DNA of 64,000 nucleotides from Cytidiella melzeri (lineage: Eukaryota > Basidiomycota > Agaricomycetes > Polyporales > Irpicaceae), in the NCBI GenBank assembly GCA_022592445.1, contig JABYQR010000205.1, forward strand, positions 1 through 64,000, read 5' to 3'. Below are positions 1 through 10,421 of this stretch, piece by piece (within the stretch, counting starts at the first letter, position 1; every line of letters starts with the position of its first letter). A program made the position numbers and the translations under genes. The notes under the pieces were generated by a model. That model had not been told where the DNA came from. It saw only the letters and a program-made list of their open reading frames with translations, and did not search any database.

Positions 1-499
1 CCTTGACCATCCCATATCGTGCTGACGGACCATGTATGAAGAGGTGAACGCGTAGCGTGCTTGAAAAAGAATAGCCCGTCAACAACAACTGCGTCGTGCT
101 AGCCGTGGCTTTGAAAGACGCACCATCATGGTGAGGTACGTACACACTACTGTCTCATCTCCCGCTCCAATGCAATATCCAATTAACGACCTTTAGTCTT
201 ATGAGGTGTGGTATGTGCTGGAGCCTTGCTTTACTCTGTTACAATGACATCTGGAAAGATAGCCGGAGAGTGTTCCCCTGCAGGACGTTCTAGTACGGCG
301 GCTGTGTGAAGCGCTGGTGAAGGCAGACACTTACTGTACTTGTTCCTCGACCGATCCGCCACTCAAGCAGCCAGAATGGATTATTTGCGCCAGTGAGTCT
401 GCGGGGACAATGTTCATCAAATTATTTCTCTTTCTCTCGTAGCTGGACTGAAGAGGCGGGCGCTGCGATTTTTTGAAGATTGCTTACGCGAACCAGCCA

Positions 500-1535
500 G
501 AGGACGAACGACCCGTTCTTGTACATTGGAGAACGGGCGTTTTCTGCCACTACACATGCCGGTTCGTACCTCGTCGATGTTTTCCCTTTCTGTGAGTGAT
601 GTTTTCATGTGCTTTGCGCAACTTGGTGATGACGATGCGTTCTAGAAATACCTGCGATAGCGGTCTCCTGGCGCACACTCTCATGAGGATGCGGGAGAGC
701 GGCAGTATCGTGTGATGAAAATGTCGCACGAGCCATTTGGTGTGTCCGGAACAATAAACTGAGTAGAATGGGCTTTTGCGAGTCTGTTGATTCGAGAGCG
801 AGGTGAGGCTTCAGATTCTGTTGCCGCAAGCCACTGTGGATGACGCCAAAGATCAACTGTACACGGAGCCTGCTGCGCGGTCGATGTAAGTTGGTGAGCC
901 CACATCGGAAACTTTGGCTTTCTGATCGCTGAACAAGGTATCACACAGCTAGTCCATGAATAGGACAGCCACGTCAAGACATCCTCGCTATGATGCTGTA
1001 TGCGGAGAAGGCACAGTCGGAAATTGATCTGCAATGCATAGGTCGACTACCTGGCTCTGCCGATATTGGTTCCTAACAGTACTGCCACGCCGCTGTGAAG
1101 GAATGTTTGAGATGGAATTCTGTTGTGCCATCAGGCATTCTGACAGCCTGGCACCGCTCGTCAAACAAGGGGTACTACATTCCCAAGGACCCCTCGCTCG
1201 CTGGTACGCACGTCTTCCACACGCAACGTCAAGTGCTTGCATGGAAGCAAAGTGATCTGGACAGGGCCATACTACACGACGTGCCTATCTACCTCCATGA
1301 ACCTTGAGCCCGAACGATAGAAAACTTGACCTGGACCGCACGACAGCTACTTTCGGATACGGACGTCGGATTTGCGCTGGCCGGGTTGTATGGTGTTCGA
1401 CCTGGCGAAAGCGATGTAAAGGGGTTCTTGTTTCCACGGCAGTACTGTGGATGACATCGATGGTCTCGTTTACCGAAACTGTGCAAGTGCGATATCCGCC
1501 CGGAGTCTGCGGAACGCCAGGTTTTGGTTGAGGTT
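500..1535 (+). pseudogene. Cytochrome P450 relic
   Basis: Decayed P450, read on the plus strand. Recognisable pieces occur in family order. A segment reading AGSYLVDVFPF lies at about 558-590. An I/J-helix-like stretch (LAMMLYAEKAQSEID) is at 984-1030. The K-helix ExxR (KECLRW) is near 1098-1115. A GYYIPK segment is near 1168, and the heme loop FGYGRRICAGR, with its cysteine ligand, is at 1352-1384. A C-terminal KCDIRPESAERQ lies at 1485-1520. These pieces fall in two frames with stops between them, and no continuous set of introns restores the gene, so I read it as a pseudogene. Fungal P450s of this type are ER-bound monooxygenases. The N-terminal half could lie in 1-500 but is not recognisable. 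Confidence 0.6.
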
Positions 1536-2028
1536 ATTATGAGGGATGTTTCCGGCGTTGGAGGGGCCGGGGTCGCATAATACTTGGGTGTAAACGTACC
1601 CGCTCGTTGAATGTGCAGATCTAGTAGCAGATTTTACATCCGCACCGGCACCTACTAAATGCCAACTGCCCTGTGGTGGAGGGACTGAGCTGTGCTGTGG
1701 TCGCTACGCTCCTCATTGCAGTAGCCACCGACACCGCCTCTGTGGAATTACGTACGCCTATAGCTATGCTATATTCTGAAAATTTATTGAGAGACCCCTG
1801 GCGCCGGAACAAGTCGCGGCGGGAGAGTTTCAGTCAGAGAGAGAATTCATCGAATCCGGTTGACCCGTTTGCGATGTCCGTGCCTGAGACCGTCTCAGCC
1901 AGCGGTTGCTTATCACCCGCCCACCCATCCATGCTCCTCTCAACTTTTGGACTTTGCTCTCAACGACCACCCCATCCCAAGGAGTCGTCTCCTCACGGAG
2001 TCCTCCCACACCCTGCAGGCGCAGCTTA
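1536..2028. other. Intergenic, no gene seen
   Basis: About 490 bases between the P450 relic and the receptor gene. No open frame here has a protein-like composition. It should hold the receptor promoter and leader, but I see no clear TATA box. Confidence 0.4.
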
Positions 2029-3637
2029 ATGGCTGCGTGCGTGCCAGACGAACGTGGTGATTGCACAGTCGCTCCCACTTTCGACTTTGGCGTTCGATTA
2101 GGTCTCGTCTTCGTCGTCGAGGCTGCAGGTCTCTCTGCGCTCACAGTGACCAGTCTTCTGGCCTATATTGTGGTATGGATGCACATCTACGCGTCTCCTG
2201 CGTCCCTCACAACGTACTCTACACACAGTACAGCACATCCAAGATCAAGACAAACGCATCTCGCAAGTGGACGACAGCCACACATATCCATTGGTACTTT
2301 CTCAGTCTTCTAGTATCCGAGATTGTCCAAGCCATTGGTACGCTGCATACCTCTTCAGATTCGTATCGGCCGTGAGTTGATCGTGAAATTATTTTAGGTG
2401 GAATCATTGATGCCAAGTGGGTCAGAGACGGGGTATGTCCATATACTCACCCCCATCAAAACGCGGCCCTGTTGCTCATGCTTCTCTAGGTGGTCACAGA
2501 AGGGACTATATGCACAACGCAAGGTAACACCAGTCGTAATACTCTTCATGTTCACAATCTCACATTTCCTTACAGGCGTGCTCAAACAGGCAGGAGACGT
2601 CGGCGTGGCGTTTGCGTAAGACTCTTTTCTACTCGCATAGTGCTGGCACACGGAAATACTCAACCTCTACCTAGATCGCTGGCTATAGCATTGCATACAT
2701 TCTTTGCGCTGGTATTTCGTTGGCGTCCCGCTACGACTAATCGAATGCCTTTTTTCGTCCTCGGCTTCATATGGATCTTCCTCATCCTCCTCGTCAGTAT
2801 CAGCCTCGGCACACACAGGGGAACTGATTATTATGGTGACACGCAGTACTGTACGTCTGACCTGTCATTTTTGTGGGCTAGTTGTTGACTGCGACTTCTC
2901 AGGGTGCTGGATAACAGCGGAGTATCCCGTACAACGAATCCTGCTAGAGTATCTTTGGCTTTGGATTACGGCCTTCCTCAACTTTGTCCTATACACCCTC
3001 ATAGCTGTGGTCGTATACCGTGACCGCTCGCTCGTCATTTGTGACTGGCGGGTCAGGATGGTAAAAAATAGCGAGCATAGCCGCTCAGTTCCCAAGTGGG
3101 AAAAGCGACTTGCGCTGAAAATGCTAGTGTCAGTACAAATTTCTCAAATTTTCAATTTAGGTCTGACATCGCACCAGTTATCCAGCAGCATATACAGTCA
3201 CCGTATGTGCCTTTTGCCTATCACACTGAATTTGTTGTTGACGACATGTTCAGGTGTTGCCCATCGCTGTCACGCGTTGGCTAGGCTTCACAGGACACCA
3301 AGTGCCTTGGGCAGCCACAGTCTTTGCAGACGTCGTCTTTGCCTCCTCCGGATACCTCAACGTCATACTCTTTACCGTGACTCGACCACGTCTCCTACCA
3401 GACCGAACAGATGGCAAAGAACACGCTAGTTCCATGGCCCAAAACATGTCCGCTACCTCACCAATGTCGCCCTCGACATACCACAATCGGACGACTATGG
3501 ACACTGCCGAAGTTCAGACTTCTCCTACCTACTCCGCCAACCCACCGATGAACCCGTTCAAGCTTCATTACGAAGAAAGTCACATGGAAACGAGTAGCAC
3601 TAAAATGATATTTTCTCCTATACCTCCGGGCATATAA
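2029..3637 (+). CDS. Seven-transmembrane GPCR-like receptor
   Basis: A multi-exon membrane protein of the fungal cAMP/glucose-receptor-like type (Dicty_CAR/Git3 class). The start MAACVPDERGDC is followed by TM1 (GLVFVVEAAGLSALTVTSLL). Later exons give IHWYFLSLLVSEIVQAIGG (TM2), KQAGDVGVAFASLAIALHTF (TM3), FIWIFLILLVSISLG (TM4), LLEYLWLWITAFLNFVLYTL (TM5), YPAAYTVTVLPIAVTRW (TM6) and WAATVFADVVFASSGYLNVI (TM7). The family pattern of cysteines around ICTTQG and CWITAEYPVQR is kept. The C-tail is hydrophilic and Ser/Thr-rich. At least eight exons are needed; the one before TM6 fits best with donor GTCAGT near 3129. It probably couples nutrient or pheromone-type signals to G proteins at the plasma membrane; the ligand is unknown. 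Confidence 0.75.
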
Positions 3638-4038
3638 AAACAGAGTTGGGCTTTTTTTTTCCCAAGTTGTGATACTAGATTGTTGACATGCCAATATGGG
3701 CGTGGGTCGGAACTCGGATGGGAATTCTTGCGACATGCTTTTTGTACTCTGTACTCATACTGTTACATCTAGGGACGGTAGAACTATTTCTATCTGTACT
3801 TGCTAGTCTCTTATACCACATACATATCTAAACATCCATCCATCCTTGTTCATGATCTCGCAGCAATTGATCCGGAGGCGCGCCTGCGCTGATCCGTAAT
3901 TGGACTCTGACCGCTACCACTATGACGACTTGCTCATGACTTGCATGCAGGTTTACACATCCTGTGAAGCCTGAGACGACGACGACGAAAGACCAATAGC
4001 GACACATTAGTTCCTCACCGGTATACTCGGTAGATAGG
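3638..4038. other. Intergenic, 3' UTR and promoter space
   Basis: About 400 bases between the receptor stop and the Vps20 start, with a T9 run at about 3652. No open frame of note and no RNA gene recognised. Confidence 0.4.
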
Positions 4039-5089
4039 ATGGGAGGGAATCAGTCCGTCCCGAAGATAACGAAGCAGGACCGTGCCATCCTCGAGTTCGT
4101 TACACCCTCTGTGCAGTGTACACCAAAAGCTACACAGTCTAACCACACCTGCATAACAGCATGAAATTGCAACGCGACAAGGTCAAGCAATACCAAAGAA
4201 AGGTAGAGTTGGGAATCGTTTCGATAAAAGCGGGCCGTTAACGCACAACTATGGGGTACATGATATTGTGGTAGATCCAAGGCGTCCTCGACCGAGAACA
4301 CGAAATTGCGAAGCAACAGCTTGCCGCGGGACACAAGGACCGTGCGTTGCTCGCACTGCGCAGACGCAAATACCAAGAAGGGTTGCTCGCCAAGACGGAT
4401 GCTCAGCTCGAGAACCTCGAACACTTGGTGCGTCTCCAGAATCCCCCCTCCCACCCCTGCAAGCCCTTTCTTTTTCTGAAGAAGGAGGGGTTTGTTTTTG
4501 TTTTTGTTTTGGAGTAGGTGTCCACCATTGAGTTCTCGTTGGTTGAAGTATCGGTCTTGCATGGGCTGCAGCAAGGGAACGAAGTGTTGAAGGAGATACA
4601 CAAGGAGATGAACGTCGAGTCGGTTGAGAAGTTACTGGAGGAGACTGCGGAAGCTCAGGCGTATCAACGGGTACGTTTATCTCTCTCTCTCTCTCGAAAC
4701 CCGTCGAGCAGTGGTGACTCAACGGTGGGCTGGGGTGCGACGCAGGAAATCGACGATATGCTCGCCAATAATCTGACTGCCCAGGATGAGGACGAAGTGC
4801 TGGCTGAGCTAGAGGGAATGCGGCGCGAGGCGGTATGTTGTTTCGACTATGTTCGTGTGATAGGACTTTGACGAGCGTTATGCTTCCAGCTTGGAGGAAA
4901 GGAACCGGAGGAGGGTATACACCTCCCTTCTCCACCCACTGTGCAGCCAGTCTCCCATGCACCCATACACGAAGGTAAGTCCATTTGAGGTTATCTTCGC
5001 AGGCTCACGGCTGAGCTGTTTCTGGTTGCACAGAAGAGGAAGCTGCAGCAAGCGTTCCAGAACGCGAGCGCATACCTGTCGCAGCGTGA
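4039..5089 (+). CDS. vps20: ESCRT-III subunit Vps20/CHMP6
   Basis: Charged multivesicular body protein 6. It links ESCRT-II to ESCRT-III polymers on endosomes during multivesicular body sorting. The start MGGNQSVPKIT places glycine 2 for N-myristoylation, as in the family. The next exons give the Snf7-type basic helices: KLQRDKVKQYQ, then QGVLDREHEIAKQQLAAG, then ALLALRRRKYQEGLLAKTDA. VSTIEFSLVEVSVLHGLQQG and EIHKEMNVESVEKLLEET follow, and then an acidic C-terminal MIM-like tail ending in IPVAA. About seven exons, with introns of normal size. The 5089 end comes from joining the final exon at 5034. The cyclophilin gene on the other strand converges on it. Confidence 0.88.
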
Positions 5090-5213
5090 CAACTTTCTTT
5101 CTCTTTCTCTTTCTCTGTTGGGACATCTTTGCATATAATGTCAATTATATATATACCATCGCACAACACCGATGGCTACTGAAGATAAAGCTCGATCTAC
5201 AAATTTGCAACCG

Positions 5214-7297
5214 CTACCATCCTTCAAACTCTCCAAACCCAACTTTCCGCCTCTTCTTGGCCTCTCCAGGTACGTCGGACACAGCAGCACTGGGAGCTGG
5301 CCGTTTAGGCGCAACAACGGCTGCAGACGCCCCCACTTGCAGATACTTCCCGACTCCACCGCCCACTGCCCCTCCTCCGGCTGACTTTTCCGTCCCGAGC
5401 TTCACTCCAAACCAGTTCAGCTCATCCTCTTCCTTTTTCTCCACCACCACCTGCCGATGGCGCGCATTCTCCTCCGCCTCCGCCTTCTTCGCACGCTTGT
5501 TCTGTTGTCGCGTCTTGTATTCTTCGAAAGGGTCTTGATAACTGCGAATTTTTGTCCAGTTAATCTCAAAGCTTTGTTATGTACCCAAGGATGGAGTGAA
5601 CTCACATGACAACCTCAGATATGCGAACCGGCTTGGCAGGTCGCTCTGTCCCAGGCTTTATAGGCAAGTTTTCGAGGGCGTCGAGCACGTCTTCACCACC
5701 GACCAACTTGCCGAACACGGTGTGTTTCTTGTCGAGATGTGCGGCGGGTTTGAAGGTTAGGTACCATTGGGAGCTGCATATGCGCAAACCATCAGACATC
5801 AGAACGAAAGACGCGGTGTACATGAAGATAATGAGATACTGACCCGTTAGTGTTGGCACCTTTGTTCGCCATAGCGAGCACACCGCGGCTGTCGTGTTTG
5901 GCGGCACCGCGCATATCGTGTTCGTCGCGAAACGGTGTACCCCAGTATGATTGTCCTCCAGCTCCTGTACCTGTCGGATCTCCTGTTTGGATCTAAGAAG
6001 AAGGGTTTACTGAGCGCGTGTGGTACACAAGAATGCGCTTTGGACGGACCATGAATCCTGGTACTAGACGGTGGAATAGGCAGTTGTTATATTTGCCCTC
6101 TTTTGCCAGCATGAGAAAGTTGTAGCACGTTTTCGGGGCCTGCAAATACATTGAGTAACTGTCAATTTCAGAAATGGTGAACGCGCACCTTCTCACAGTA
6201 CAACTCGAGGTTCAAGCTACCGCCGAGAGATGTGACGACACGGATGTACGCACGCCGTCGTCCAACATCCTTTTCCTTGCCCTTCCCTTTTGGCGGATTA
6301 GCAAAATCTTCGAACATGAGCTCTTCCTGATAAAAGTTAGAGCGATGAGACGGGCAACGATGACAGAATGTTCACCTCATCCCATAATAGCTTGGAGTTA
6401 CCACTTGCAGTAGGGTCAACTGACGTTGATGTCAGTGACGCACCCGGTAAGCCAGAGGAGTACGGAGAAACGTTCCCTACTCGGAGTGAGCTTCGGTTTC
6501 AGATGAAGCGCGAAGGCTACATACAAGGTACGGGTGCTTTCGATTGCGACTGTGAGGGAGCTGCGGCAGGCTTTACTACGGCCTTCGACTTCTCTACATC
6601 CGAGGCTTTCGATTCTTGAAGCTTAGCTACAGAAGCAGGTGGAAGACCATGTGGATTCTGCAGAGTAATGACGTCCCCTCTGCACACGATGAAGGGTCAG
6701 AATTCAGTGCAAACGATACCAGACAACACGCACTTTTTGAAACGCACATCTTCGACAAGATCTTTCCCTCCCTTGACGGACTCCGCCAAGAAAACGTTCC
6801 CTGTCGTGGCAATGGCTACAATGTGGGAATGCTCGCTGAACGGTTTGAATGAGATCGGGTCATGTATTTCGCCATTTGTCTTTCGGGAATAATGCAGCGG
6901 TATAAGGTCTGAGGGTTGGAGTGGTTCTTGAGTGACTGGATTCGTATTGTCATGTTGCCTGAAACCCACTTTATTAACGTATGGACATGAGCTGCGGTAG
7001 AGTATCGTACTTTAGCCACGGTATAATGCTGACAAGATCGAAGACGAGGCCTGTGCCATCAGCATTACGAGCGCACACAGGGTTCTCAAATGGTTGGAAT
7101 GTGAGAGCACAGCAGTCAAAGGGTGTCCTTGCTCCTGGGTGAGGAGCTTCAGCTTTACTGTGGCGAGTCCGTCAGTGAGTATGGCATCCCGAATGCACAA
7201 CCGCGAATGCGTACGCTCTATGTCCCCCGGAAGAAGCTGTGTACTGGCCAAACGCATGTTCTGTATGTGTTACGTAGAGTTTGTCGTTCTTGCCCAT
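5214..7297 (-). CDS. cyp8: U-box peptidyl-prolyl isomerase (PPIL2/Cyp8/CYP60 type)
   Basis: Cyclophilin with an N-terminal U-box, a nuclear protein that associates with the spliceosome in other eukaryotes. The start [20 protein letters not shown] is the family signature. The first intron (donor GTACGC near 7202) joins to an exon with [19 protein letters not shown] and the U-box-like [13 protein letters not shown]. The middle has [25 protein letters not shown] and [13 protein letters not shown]. The cyclophilin domain follows: [24 protein letters not shown], the active-site region [23 protein letters not shown], and [15 protein letters not shown]. The C-terminus is a lysine-rich tail ending in GFGEFEGW. 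Many short introns. The PPR gene is divergent, about 250 bases away. Confidence 0.88.
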
Positions 7298-7550
7298 GGT
7301 GCTGGATTGATGGTGGTAAGAGTGCAAGCGGAGAGATGGGTGACCGCGTCGCGTCCCAGACGCTCATTGCAGGCCTTTGGCAAAACCCACTCGGACGCTT
7401 AGGTGCGGGACGTTCAACTCTCTTAGTCGCACGTAGGTTGACATCTCTTTAGCTCACTAATCTGGGACCAGGTAAGCTTGCTTTCTGGCTGTTGACCTTG
7501 TCACATAATCGACTGAATCCAAAGCGTCGTCGTACTAGGTTCCGCCACGC

Positions 7551-9821
7551 ATGCTCCGGCATGCAATACGAGACCCTGCGAATACGTGGATAACTCTCGC
7601 GTCGAGATGCTCGTTTCGGCACCTCACAAGCTCGGTAATAGTGCTTGCCCCAGAGAAGACGAAGTCGCACTCCGCTAGAGGCAAGCCGTTCGGCCTCACT
7701 ACCGACAGGCCTGCACCACCGCTCAACCCCATACATGGTGTTGCGACGGTGAGTGCTGCTCCTAAAGGAGGATCGAAGGAATTGGAGGCGACGTTTCAGC
7801 TTCTCTGTAAAAGCTTGACCGACGAGGATGGCTGCACTGTGAAGAAGCATTGGGAAACTCTCAATTCGACCGCCCTCGTCGCGTCTTTGGGCCCATTGCA
7901 TTACGAAGAGCTCTCGGCAAAGATTGCCACGCTGTTCGTTCATTGTCGTACTCCCAGCGGTCTTGCCGGCCATGTAACAGTGCTGGAGGATATTGCGGTC
8001 GCAGCGTGCGCTCAAGGCTTCCCTCAAGGCTTGCTGGCTACCATGCACGCCCATTTGTCTTCGATGGATCCTGATAGCCTCCGTAGAGCGTACGACCGCT
8101 TTCGCACTATGTTAAAGGATAATGATAAAGGGAAAGGATCTCAGGAGCTCGCAGATGGGTGGAGTGGCGATGCAGAGCTGGACGTATTCAAGCTCTTCCC
8201 CAAAAATCCGTCATCGACACACGATATGATCGAAAAACCGCTGCCTTTGAAGGACAAGCTGCAGGCTGAGATGCTCATGTATGCTATTGCTGGCTCCGCA
8301 TTGCGTAACGACTTTCTTCAGGCCGTTTATCTCGTTATTGAAGCCAACTGCATCTTAACTGGCGGGCAGGTACGGGCGTTCATGAGCGGCATAGGCTCCG
8401 ACTTTGCCCAGACGAAGAAAGTCGAGTCGTTTCTGCGGCGGTCCGTGACTGCAAGTCTCGTTGCTCGCAAGAACAGCCTCCCTGGATATATCTCGCAGCT
8501 CACTAAGGACAAAGCCACACTGTCTTTGCATGCCTTGTGTAACGATATCGTCGAAGGTCTTACAGGCCACGATCCGTGGCTCACCCTCGATTCGGCGGCG
8601 GTTTCGGCTAAAACCCCTCTGGTGGTGATTCCTCACGTATGGCCCACTCTTCTCCTGGGTTTCCTCAAAAATGGGAAATTGGATTGGGCTGAAAAGCTTT
8701 GGGATGATATGGCCGCCCTGGGCATCACTCCAAATGTTCACATCTGGAGAGCTTTGATCGTGGGTTATGGCGACTTGGGGATGGCAGATCAGGCTGACCG
8801 CGCCTGGAAAGCTATGCTTCAGCAAGGTCATGTTCCCGACGTCAAGTCTTACTCTTTAATGATCCACGCTCTCCTCATGTGCAGGCGGACTGAAGCGGCG
8901 CTCGACCATCTCGCGGCATTCCAGAAGCAAGTGCATGCTGGCAAGCTACCCGCAACAGACGACGAAGTCCGTGTAGTTCTCAACAATGCTATTCACACAC
9001 TCATCCGCACCAAAGACGAAACGAGTGCTCTTGCACTGCTGTACAACATGGAAACCGAAGGTCCCACACCGGATCTCAATAGCATAACCCCCTTTCTCTC
9101 CATTTACAGTAAGCGAGACTTGAAGGCGTTTGGCCAAATGCTCCAAAAGATCAACACTTACAAACTCGAGCCCACGGACAGCACCTACACTCTGATTCTC
9201 ACAGCTCTGCTTCCTGTACGCGATGACGCCGTATCGGTAGTGTTCGACTTCATGCAAAAACACGGGAGGAAGCCGGATATTTCCATGTACACCAGTGTCA
9301 TAAATGCACTCATGGCGGAACAGACGATGGTAGCCTTTCATACGGTCTTGCGCCTCTTGCAAGAACTGGAGACAAGCAAATCGCCAGACGTCCGACCGAC
9401 CGAAGTGACATATACCTCTATCTTATGTGGCATTCACCGGAAGAACTGGATGGACCGTAAGACTGCGCGTGAATATGCTGCGCTCATCTTCCGCAAGATG
9501 ATGAAGCAACGTTTGCATTCCCTCGCGTCATATCATATTATCATCAGGGCGTGCTTGGAGAATCCGGAGCCAGAAGGGTTGCAGACTGCGATGTTCTACT
9601 ATCGAGAGATGAAGAGAAGACACGTCCCGATGTTGAACGACACGTGGTACATCCTTTTGGTGGGGCTACAGAAAAGGCAGGAATGGGATTTGGCGGATAC
9701 GGTGTTGCAGGACTTGAAGCAGAGCGATGTAAGTATGTCTCCCGGGTTGGTACGCTTAATAGCAGAGGTAAGGGAACGACGCATTTCCGAGCGTAGACAG
9801 CGACATACTTTCAATACATAG
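7551..9821 (+). CDS. Mitochondrial pentatricopeptide repeat (PPR) protein
   Basis: Single-exon gene of 756 codons. The first 60 residues are rich in Arg, Ser and Thr and poor in acidic residues, like a mitochondrial presequence. From about residue 360 to 720 there are degenerate 35-residue helical-hairpin repeats. Examples are WPTLLLGFLKNGKLDWAEKL, WRALIVGYGDLGMADQADRA and YSLMIHALLMCRRTEAALDH. Later units contain TYTLILTALLPVRDDAVSVV and YTSVINALMAEQTMVAF. PPR proteins bind organellar RNA sequence-specifically and act in its processing or translation; the target is not evident here. The absence of introns is unusual among its neighbours. Its 3' end nearly abuts that of the Mim2-like gene (26 bases apart). 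Confidence 0.82.
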   Translation: MLRHAIRDPANTWITLASRCSFRHLTSSVIVLAPEKTKSHSARGKPFGLTTDRPAPPLNPIHGVATVSAAPKGGSKELEATFQLLCKSLTDEDGCTVKKHWETLNSTALVASLGPLHYEELSAKIATLFVHCRTPSGLAGHVTVLEDIAVAACAQGFPQGLLATMHAHLSSMDPDSLRRAYDRFRTMLKDNDKGKGSQELADGWSGDAELDVFKLFPKNPSSTHDMIEKPLPLKDKLQAEMLMYAIAGSALRNDFLQAVYLVIEANCILTGGQVRAFMSGIGSDFAQTKKVESFLRRSVTASLVARKNSLPGYISQLTKDKATLSLHALCNDIVEGLTGHDPWLTLDSAAVSAKTPLVVIPHVWPTLLLGFLKNGKLDWAEKLWDDMAALGITPNVHIWRALIVGYGDLGMADQADRAWKAMLQQGHVPDVKSYSLMIHALLMCRRTEAALDHLAAFQKQVHAGKLPATDDEVRVVLNNAIHTLIRTKDETSALALLYNMETEGPTPDLNSITPFLSIYSKRDLKAFGQMLQKINTYKLEPTDSTYTLILTALLPVRDDAVSVVFDFMQKHGRKPDISMYTSVINALMAEQTMVAFHTVLRLLQELETSKSPDVRPTEVTYTSILCGIHRKNWMDRKTAREYAALIFRKMMKQRLHSLASYHIIIRACLENPEPEGLQTAMFYYREMKRRHVPMLNDTWYILLVGLQKRQEWDLADTVLQDLKQSDVSMSPGLVRLIAEVRERRISERRQRHTFNT

Positions 9822-9847
9822 AGTATTGCGCGACCTATTACTGTGTT

Positions 9848-10288
9848 TCAACGTCGTATGCTTGCAAACGTAAATGCTCTCTCTCCAAGGAAGAACGACC
9901 TTCCGAGCCCCAGCCTAGTGTACCTCGCAAATGCTACCACAGGGAAATAAGTCAAGCAAAGGCTGCGAGAAATACAATACCTACCCCAGTAGCTCCATCG
10001 TCTCCCCAGCCATTTGCCAAACAATGGCATCAACACGAAGGTGACCAGCCGCTGCAGGTCCTCCATCGACTCTTCCCACTCCTGCTGTAGCAACTGCTCC
10101 TCTTCATCCCAGGAGTCATCCGATGCAATTGACGAGTCAAGCGATGCAACTGACGCAGGCATAGCTGCTGTAGCGGAAAGAGACCGGTGACGGGACGTGT
10201 CGAGCTCGTTGAGGACAAGGTGAAGCAGAGTGTCATCATAGACGCGACCTGCGTTGCCGACAAACGGCAACAGCGCGGCTCCCCACAT
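9848..10288 (-). CDS. Mim2-like mitochondrial outer-membrane import protein
   Basis: Small protein with an acidic segment (SDDSWDEEEQLLQQEWEES), then a hydrophobic helix (LQRLVTFVLMPLFGKWLGRR), then SYWAFARYTRLGLGRSFFLG. This order matches Mim2, the partner of Mim1 in inserting helical proteins into the mitochondrial outer membrane. The YWAFARY join needs a 51-nt intron at 9934-9984 (donor GTAGGT, acceptor GTAG). That intron has no in-frame stop, so the unspliced frame is also open. The start at 10288 gives about 40 residues before MPASVASLDSS, and an internal start there is possible. The assignment rests on the motif around the helix, not on a search. Confidence 0.6.
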   Translation of the reverse strand: MWGAALLPFVGNAGRVYDDTLLHLVLNELDTSRHRSLSATAAMPASVASLDSSIASDDSWDEEEQLLQQEWEESMEDLQRLVTFVLMPLFGKWLGRRWSYWGRYCISRSLCLTYFPVVAFARYTRLGLGRSFFLGERAFTFASIRR

Positions 10289-10421
10289 TCACGCGACTAT
10301 CTTCAACGACCACCTTTGCAACTTACGAGTCATCTCTTACTTCCTCCCGTATCGTTACGCTGGCTCCGTTGGCCTCCAGACGCGCTCCAATATCTCCTAC
10401 ACCTTTCTCAGCTAATGAATC

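Noticed and set aside
417..608. Short minus-strand frames in the first 1.3 kb
   Set aside because: They overlap plus-strand P450 pieces on the opposite strand and look like shadows.
9551..9796. Short plus-strand frame in another phase
   Set aside because: Inside the PPR gene; a shadow.
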